10,602 bases of DNA from an uncultured Clostridia bacterium. GTDB taxonomy: Bacteria; Bacillota; Clostridia; Christensenellales; Aristaeellaceae. The stretch covers positions 1 through 10,602 of the forward strand of contig CAKTXH010000087.1 of assembly GCA_934630975.1 (NCBI GenBank), given 5' to 3'. A program made the translations under genes and the position numbers. Below, in pieces: positions 6,087 through 10,602 of this stretch; the first letter of the stretch is position 1; the number at the start of each line of letters is the position of its first letter. Below the pieces are notes generated by a model. The model made no database searches. It was not told where the DNA came from and saw only the letters and a program-made list of their open reading frames with translations.

Positions 6087-6662
6087 ATGGCACATACGAC
6101 GACCCGTGAGCAGAAGACGCGCATGCTCTGCACCGCCGGCCTGATGGCCGCGCTGGCCTGCGTTTCCAACTTCATCAGCATCGCGACCCCGGCTTCCCGC
6201 ATCCACATCGGCAACGCGGTCTGCGTGCTCTGCGGCCTGATTCTCGGCCCGGGCTACGGCGCGCTCGCCGCGGGCGTGGGCAACGCGATTTTCGACATCA
6301 TCGGCGGCTACGGCATGGAGTTCATCATCACCTTCATCAACAAGGGCGCCATCGCGCTGGTGACGGGTCTGATTGCCTACAAGGCCGCCAGCAAGGAAAC
6401 CCTCGAGGGTAAGGATCACGCACGCGTGATCGTCGGCAGCGTGCTCGGCGCGCTGACCTACACCGCGCTGTACCTGCTCAAATCCTACATCAAGCTGCGT
6501 TTCACCACCGCGGACGTTGATCCCGCCGCGATTCAGGTGACGATGCTCTCCAAGGCGACGAGCAGCCTGTTCAACGCCGCGTTCGCATTCGTGGTTGCGC
6601 CGATCTTCTTCAACGTGCTGCGCAAACCGCTGCGCCGTCTCGGCCTGTACAGCAAGGATTAA
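6087..6662 (+). CDS. ECF transporter S-component, substrate unknown
   Basis: This 191-aa protein has five or six hydrophobic helices and the size of substrate-binding (S) subunits of energy-coupling factor transporters. These bind a vitamin or similar micronutrient in the membrane and share the EcfA/EcfA'/EcfT module encoded elsewhere. Helix 1 contains an AxxxA contact motif (A17 to A21 in TAGLMAALA), the type that docks on EcfT. A conserved-looking core, RIHIGNAVCVLCGLILGPGY (38-57), runs into GALAAGVGNAIFDIIGG, and the C terminus is basic (RKPLRRLGLYSKD), as expected inside the cell. No riboswitch is visible in the short leader, so control probably acts through the palindrome on the promoter. 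It is a single-gene unit, with its terminator at 6691-6715. The S-component call is secure and the vitamin is not known. Confidence 0.85.
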   Translation: MAHTTTREQKTRMLCTAGLMAALACVSNFISIATPASRIHIGNAVCVLCGLILGPGYGALAAGVGNAIFDIIGGYGMEFIITFINKGAIALVTGLIAYKAASKETLEGKDHARVIVGSVLGALTYTALYLLKSYIKLRFTTADVDPAAIQVTMLSKATSSLFNAAFAFVVAPIFFNVLRKPLRRLGLYSKD

Positions 6663-7603
6663 ACCCGTTCGCCCCACTTGATCTTCCTGGCCCGCTTCCA
6701 AAGCGGGTCTTTTTTGGTGACCGTGAGCGTCTTTTCTTCGCCGTTTTCGCAGACCGGCAGCAGGATGCGCCCCGGCGCAATCTGCGCGTGTCTAAGCAGG
6801 CGCGCGCGGCACGGGTTCGCGGGCTTTTCGCGCGTCAGCGCCAGATAGCCAAATTTCTCGTCCTCAAACGGCGCGTCGCCGCCCTTGAGCGCCTTATGCA
6901 GCCGCGTGCGCTGAACGCGGACGGCGAAGTGGCACCAGTTATCCCCCGCCATCGGGCAGGTTTCGCTCCCCGCCGGGCAGGGCGCGGCGACGTAAGCGCC
7001 AAGCGCGGTCAGATGTTCGCGCGCGGCGCGCAGGTTGGCGAAGCCCTGCGGCGTGCCCGGCTCGATGAGCACAAGCATCTGTTCGCAGGCGTTCCAGAGC
7101 TTTTCGGCGACCGGCAGGCGCATGGAAGCCTCCAATTCGCCGAGCATGTAGCCCTCGCAGACGAGCTGCGCGCGGGACAGCGGCTCGCCCGCCGTCAAAT
7201 CGCAGGCCGCCCACTCGGCGTGTATGCCCCCGGCTTCATCCATCAGCCGCTGGCCGACGGCGCGCATCGCCGCTTCGCGTTCCAGACACACCGCCTTTTT
7301 CAGATTCAGCAGCGCGTCCGCCGCGAACGTCACCGCGCCCGTGCCCGCGCCGCAATCCAGCATCGTTTCGGGCGCAAGCCCGGCCGCTTCCAGCGCTTCG
7401 GCCAGCGCGGCTTTCGCGGCCTCCACCGTCGCGGGCATGCGGGAGAGGGCGTAGGCCGCCGCTTCGCTTTCGCGCGTCAGCAGGCGCTTGCCCTCGCCCG
7501 TTCTGAGGCGGTATGCCTCGCTGATGGCGCGCGCGTCCTTTTCCAGCGCGCCCCGTGTATAATCCGCCGCGACTGTTTCCAGCGCGCTCTGCCAATCCGT
7601 CAT
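6659..7603 (-). CDS. Rsm22-family ribosome-associated methyltransferase-like protein
   Basis: The 314-aa protein has a SAM-binding Rossmann domain with DCGAGTGA (83-90) and the family block VLIEPGTPQGF (178-188). A cysteine cluster follows: C209 and C216 (CPAGSETCP), C224 (NWCHF) and C265 (NPCRAR). Mitochondrial members (Rsm22, METTL17) act in small ribosomal subunit assembly and bind a 4Fe-4S cluster through four cysteines with similar spacing. I infer the same here. In bacteria the target is not established. The end is basic (KKDPLWKRARKIKWGERV), fitting RNA contact. GGAGG lies 5 nt before the ATG at 7603. The stop overlaps that of the convergent ECF gene by 4 nt. No terminator for this gene follows on its own strand within the nearby sequence. 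Confidence 0.87.
   Translation of the reverse strand: MTDWQSALETVAADYTRGALEKDARAISEAYRLRTGEGKRLLTRESEAAAYALSRMPATVEAAKAALAEALEAAGLAPETMLDCGAGTGAVTFAADALLNLKKAVCLEREAAMRAVGQRLMDEAGGIHAEWAACDLTAGEPLSRAQLVCEGYMLGELEASMRLPVAEKLWNACEQMLVLIEPGTPQGFANLRAAREHLTALGAYVAAPCPAGSETCPMAGDNWCHFAVRVQRTRLHKALKGGDAPFEDEKFGYLALTREKPANPCRARLLRHAQIAPGRILLPVCENGEEKTLTVTKKDPLWKRARKIKWGERV
6691..6715 (+). terminator. Intrinsic terminator of the ECF gene, inside the convergent gene
   Basis: CCCGCTT (6691-6697) and AAGCGGG (6701-6707) form a perfect 7-bp stem with a 3-nt loop, followed by TCTTTTTT (6708-6715). It starts 28 nt after the ECF stop and lies within the coding sequence of the Rsm22-family gene, where the same bases encode the KKDPLWKRA region. 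It works only in the + direction because no T run follows it on the - strand. Confidence 0.88.
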
Positions 7604-7641
7604 ATTGTCCTCCGTCGCTTTATCTGCTTTTAATCCCGTTT

Positions 7642-7670
7642 ATTGTAAACGATGCACCGCCAAAAAGCAA
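7642..7670 (-). promoter_or_regulatory. Probable promoter of the Rsm22-family gene
   Basis: On the - strand TTGCTT (7670-7665), a 17-nt spacer and TACAAT (7647-7642, five of six consensus bases) form a plausible sigma-A promoter. The start would be near 7635, about 32 nt before the ATG. The -35 box is part of the T-rich tail of the fumarase terminator. Confidence 0.5.
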
Positions 7671-7705
7671 CAAAACGGCGGCTGTCCTTTTGAGGGAAGC
7701 CGCCG
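7661..7705 (-). terminator. Intrinsic terminator downstream of fumC
   Basis: On the - strand CGGCGGCT (7705-7698) pairs with AGCCGCCG (7683-7676) to give an 8-bp GC-rich stem, with a few more pairs possible inside the 14-nt loop. A T-rich tail (TTTTGTTGCTTTTT) follows. It begins 9 nt after the fumC stop. A T run also follows on the + strand, but no + strand gene ends nearby. Confidence 0.82.
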
Positions 7706-7713
7706 CTGTTTTT

Positions 7714-9093
7714 TTACTTTTCAATCGGCCCGACCATCTTTTCCGGTCGGACGATCTGGTCAAACGCTTCCGCGGTCAAAAAGCCGAGTTTCACGGCGGC
7801 TTCGCGGAGGGTGATCCCCTCGGCGAAAGCGGTTTTGGCGACCTTCGCGGCGTTTTCATAGCCGATATGCGGGTTGAGCGCGGTAACGAGCATCAGCGAA
7901 TCGTTCAGATACGCCTGAATCTTTTCGCGGTTGGGCTTGATTCCGCGCGCGCAGCGCAGCTCAAAGGAGCGCATCACGTCGCCCAGCAGCCGGGCGGATT
8001 GCAGGAAGTTATAGATGCAGACCGGCATGAACACGTTCAGCTCGAAATTGCCCTGCGAAGCAGCCATGCTCACGGCCACGTCGTTGGCCATCACCTGCAC
8101 GGCAACCATCGTCACCGCTTCGCACTGGGTCGGGTTGACCTTGCCCGGCATGATGGAACTGCCCGGCTCGTTCTCCGGGATGAGCAGCTCGCCGATGCCG
8201 CAGCGCGGGCCGGAGGCCAGCAGGCGCACGTCGTTGGCGATCTTCATCAGATCCGCCGCGAGCGCCTTGAACGCGCCGTGGAGATAGACCAGCTCGTCCT
8301 TGCTGGTCAGCGCATGGAATTTATTGGGCGCGGTGACAAAGCGCTTGCCCGTCAGCGCGGAAATTTCCGCCGCGACGGTTTCGCCGAATTCGGGCAGGGC
8401 GTTTAAACCCGTGCCGACCGCCGTGCCGCCCAGCGCCAGCTCGCGCACGTCCTCCATCGCCTGGCGGATCATGCGCTCGTCCCGGCGGAGGGAGGCCGCC
8501 CAACCGCTGATCTCCTGCCCGAGCGTCAGCGGGGTCGCGTCCTGCAAGTGGGTGCGGCCAACCTTGATCACGTCGGCATACGCTGCGCTGAGACGCTCGA
8601 ACGTCGCGGCGAGCTGCTCGAGCGCCGGGAGGACGTGATCCTCTGTCGCCGTCAGCGCCGCGATGTGCATCGCCGTCGGGAAGGTGTCGTTGGAGCTTTG
8701 GGATTTATTCACGTGGTCGTTCGGGTGCACGAGCTTTTCGCCCAAAATCGCGTTGGCGCGCGCGGCGACGACCTCGTTGACGTTCATGTTGCTCTGCGTG
8801 CCGCTGCCCGTCTGCCAGACGACGAGCGGGAATTCCTCGTCCAGCTTGCCCGCCAGAATCTCGTCGCAGGCGGCGGCGATGGCCTCCGCGCGGCGCGCGT
8901 CCAGATTGCCGAGCTTGCAGTTGGCCAGCGCCGCGCCTTTTTTCAGCACGGCGAAAGCGTAGATGACCTCCTGCGGAATCTTTTCCGTGCCGATGGGGAA
9001 GTTTTCGTGGCTGCGCTGGGTCTGCGCGCCCCAGCAGCGATCCGCCGGAACGCGAACCTCGCCCATCGTATCATGCTCAATGCGGTAATCCAT
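7714..9093 (-). CDS. fumC: Fumarate hydratase, class II
   Basis: The 459-aa protein has the full length of class II (iron-independent, tetrameric) fumarases, which interconvert fumarate and L-malate in the cytoplasm. Substrate-site segments are TGSGTQSNMN (95-104), HPNDHVNKSQSSND (123-136) and GRTHLQDATPLTLGQ (179-193), with H182 as the usual active-site histidine. The superfamily signature GSSIMPGKVNP (311-321) contains the catalytic serine loop and K318. The GKVNPTQCEA form separates fumarase from aspartase, which has AKVNPVIPE. GGAGGAA lies 7 nt before the ATG at 9093. The gene starts 48 nt after leuS on the same strand with no terminator between, so it may be co-transcribed with leuS. A hairpin terminator follows it. 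In a likely anaerobe it would serve the partial TCA cycle. Confidence 0.97.
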   Translation of the reverse strand: MDYRIEHDTMGEVRVPADRCWGAQTQRSHENFPIGTEKIPQEVIYAFAVLKKGAALANCKLGNLDARRAEAIAAACDEILAGKLDEEFPLVVWQTGSGTQSNMNVNEVVAARANAILGEKLVHPNDHVNKSQSSNDTFPTAMHIAALTATEDHVLPALEQLAATFERLSAAYADVIKVGRTHLQDATPLTLGQEISGWAASLRRDERMIRQAMEDVRELALGGTAVGTGLNALPEFGETVAAEISALTGKRFVTAPNKFHALTSKDELVYLHGAFKALAADLMKIANDVRLLASGPRCGIGELLIPENEPGSSIMPGKVNPTQCEAVTMVAVQVMANDVAVSMAASQGNFELNVFMPVCIYNFLQSARLLGDVMRSFELRCARGIKPNREKIQAYLNDSLMLVTALNPHIGYENAAKVAKTAFAEGITLREAAVKLGFLTAEAFDQIVRPEKMVGPIEK

Positions 9094-9141
9094 GTCGTTG
9101 TTCCTCCGATGCTGATTTGGGGCGGTTTCCGGCGCTTCCCG

Positions 9142-10602
9142 TCAGCAGACGATATTCAGCAGGCGGCCGGGCACGAAGATGATCTTCTTCACCTGCGCGT
9201 CGCCGACAAGCTTCTTGACGGTTTCGTTCTCCAGCAGCTTCTCGCCGTCGTCCTTGCCGAGCGTGGCGGGCACCATGATGCGGCCGCGCACCTTGCCCTT
9301 GATCTGCACGGCGATTTCCACCTCGTCCGCGACAAGCTTGGTTTCGTCGTAGGTCGGCCAGCTCTGCTTATAGATCGGCTCGCCGAAGCCGCAGACCTCC
9401 CACATTTCCTCCGTCACGTGCGGGGAAACCGGGTTCAGGCACAGCAGCAGGGCGCGCAGTTCGCCGCGCGTCACGCTGCCGCGGGTGTAAAGCTCGTTGA
9501 CGTAGGACATCATCGCCGCGATGGCGGTGTTGTACTTCATGCGCTCGTAGTCTTCGGAGACCTTCTTGATCATCGCGTTGACCGGCGCTTCCATCTCGTG
9601 ACGCACGCCCTCGTCCTCGGTCAGCATATCCTGCAAGCGCCAGACGCGCTCGATGAAGCGGCGGCAGCCGCGCGCGCCCTCGGTCGACCACGGAATCGCC
9701 TGATCGAACGCGCCCATGAACATCTCGTACATACGGAACGCGTCCGCGCCGATTTCGGCGATGGTGTCATCCGGGTTGATGACGTTGCCGCGGGATTTGC
9801 TCATCTTCTCGCCGTTCGCGCCGAGGATCATGCCGTGGCTGGTGCGCTTCTGATAGGCTTCCTTGTTCGGAATCGCGCCGATGTCGTAGAGGAACAGATT
9901 CCAGAAGCGGGAATACAGCAGGTGCAGCGTGGTATGCTCCATGCCGCCGTTGTACCAATCCACCGGCATCCAGTATTTCAGCTCGTCCCAACGCGCCAGC
10001 GCGGTGTCGCAGTGCGGGTCGGCATAGCGCAGGAAATACCAGGAGGAACCCGCCCACTGGGGCATGGTATCCGTCTCGCGCTTGGCCGGGCCGCCGCAGC
10101 ACGGGCAGGTGGTGTTCACCCAGCTCTCCATCTTGGAAAGCGGGCTTTCGCCGGAATCGGTCGGCTCGTAGTTGTCAACCTCCGGCAGCAGCACCGGGAG
10201 CTGATCCTCCGGCACCGGCACCCAGCCGCACTTTTCGCACTTGACCAGCGGGATCGGCTCGCCCCAGTAGCGCTGGCGGGAGAAGACCCAGTCGCGCAGC
10301 TTGTAGTTGACCTTGCGCTCGCCGACCTTGTGCTCGACCAGCCAGTCGATGATGGTCTTTTTCGCCTGCGCCACGCTCAGGCCGTCAAGGAAGCCGCTGT
10401 TGCAGAGCACGCCGTCCTCCACGTCGGTGTAGGCCGCCTTCTGCACGTCCTCGCCGCCCGCGACAACCTCGATGATCGGCAGGCCGAACTTCTTGGCGAA
10501 ATCCCAGTCGCGCGTATCGTGCGCCGGAACGGCCATAATCGCGCCCGTGCCGTAGGTCGCCAGCACGTAGTCGGAGATGAACACCGGGATTTCGTGGCCG
10601 TT
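9142..10602 (-). CDS. leuS: Leucyl-tRNA synthetase, C-terminal part (cut by the window edge)
   Basis: The frame is open to the window edge and gives 486 residues, roughly the last 60% of a bacterial LeuRS of about 800 aa. The visible part begins in the CP1 editing domain, with NGHEIPVFISDY and the editing-site segment YGTGAIMAVPAHDTRDWDFA (17-36). Next are WVFSRQRYWGEPIP, a zinc-ribbon-like insert with CEKC (122-125) and CPCC (166-169), WYFLRYADP, and the KMSKS loop (266-270, KMSKSRGN), which stabilises the activated adenylate. An anticodon-binding helical domain (PVNAMIKKVSEDYERMKYNTA) and the small C-terminal domain ending VPGRLLNIVC complete it. The HIGH motif lies outside the window. An internal GTG at 10584 is not the start. 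The enzyme charges tRNA-Leu in the cytoplasm. Confidence 0.97.
   Translation of the reverse strand, partial: NGHEIPVFISDYVLATYGTGAIMAVPAHDTRDWDFAKKFGLPIIEVVAGGEDVQKAAYTDVEDGVLCNSGFLDGLSVAQAKKTIIDWLVEHKVGERKVNYKLRDWVFSRQRYWGEPIPLVKCEKCGWVPVPEDQLPVLLPEVDNYEPTDSGESPLSKMESWVNTTCPCCGGPAKRETDTMPQWAGSSWYFLRYADPHCDTALARWDELKYWMPVDWYNGGMEHTTLHLLYSRFWNLFLYDIGAIPNKEAYQKRTSHGMILGANGEKMSKSRGNVINPDDTIAEIGADAFRMYEMFMGAFDQAIPWSTEGARGCRRFIERVWRLQDMLTEDEGVRHEMEAPVNAMIKKVSEDYERMKYNTAIAAMMSYVNELYTRGSVTRGELRALLLCLNPVSPHVTEEMWEVCGFGEPIYKQSWPTYDETKLVADEVEIAVQIKGKVRGRIMVPATLGKDDGEKLLENETVKKLVGDAQVKKIIFVPGRLLNIVC

Noticed and set aside
6788..7633. Open + strand frame of 281 codons opposite the Rsm22-family gene
   Set aside because: It is an arginine/alanine-rich shadow with no initiation signal. 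The opposite strand carries the SAM and cysteine motifs.

Overview
The window looks like chromosomal housekeeping and metabolic sequence from a GC-rich member of the Bacillota, probably a clostridial gut-type lineage. The support is strong purine-rich Shine-Dalgarno sites (AAGGAGG types), sigma-A-like promoters, intrinsic terminators, a DUF1934 (YwiB-type) protein, an ECF vitamin-transporter S-component, and a 2,4-diaminopentanoate-dehydrogenase-like oxidoreductase. No phage, transposon, CRISPR, rRNA or tRNA was seen. The lineage is inferred from gene content and codon style, not from a marker tree.

Left part (1-2125). The + strand carries the C-terminal end of an unidentified protein (1-138), then a complete NAD(P)-dependent oxidoreductase of the diaminopentanoate dehydrogenase / DapB-like family (225-1250). 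A perfect 16-bp hairpin with A- and T-rich flanks (1303-1344) ends this unit and also the convergent - strand unit. The last gene of the - strand unit is a UlaG-type metallo-beta-lactamase-fold hydrolase (1352-1993). It has its own promoter, whose -10 box is framed by a 9-bp inverted repeat.

Middle part (2125-5900, - strand). Four genes are packed with 4-, 8- and 13-nt overlaps. In transcription order they are an intact GT-C glycosyltransferase of the Gpi18-like type, a second multipass protein that looks like its paralogue but has lost the signature residues, a DUF1934 beta-barrel protein, and an unrecognised 176-aa protein. A promoter with an extended -10 drives the cluster. The natural inference is a membrane step that adds sugar to a lipid-linked or extracytoplasmic acceptor, with the degenerate paralogue as a partner.

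Right part (5901-10602). A divergent promoter region (186 bp) separates that cluster from an ECF transporter S-component on the + strand. The S-component promoter carries a 9-bp palindromic operator candidate. The gene's stop codon overlaps that of a convergent Rsm22-family gene, and its terminator lies inside that gene. Upstream on the - strand are class II fumarase (fumC), which has its own terminator, and the C-terminal 60% or so of leucyl-tRNA synthetase (leuS), cut by the window edge.

I see no clearly new multi-gene system. The points most worth following are the active/degenerate GT-C pair, the unknown protein in the same cluster, and the two palindromes placed on promoters.
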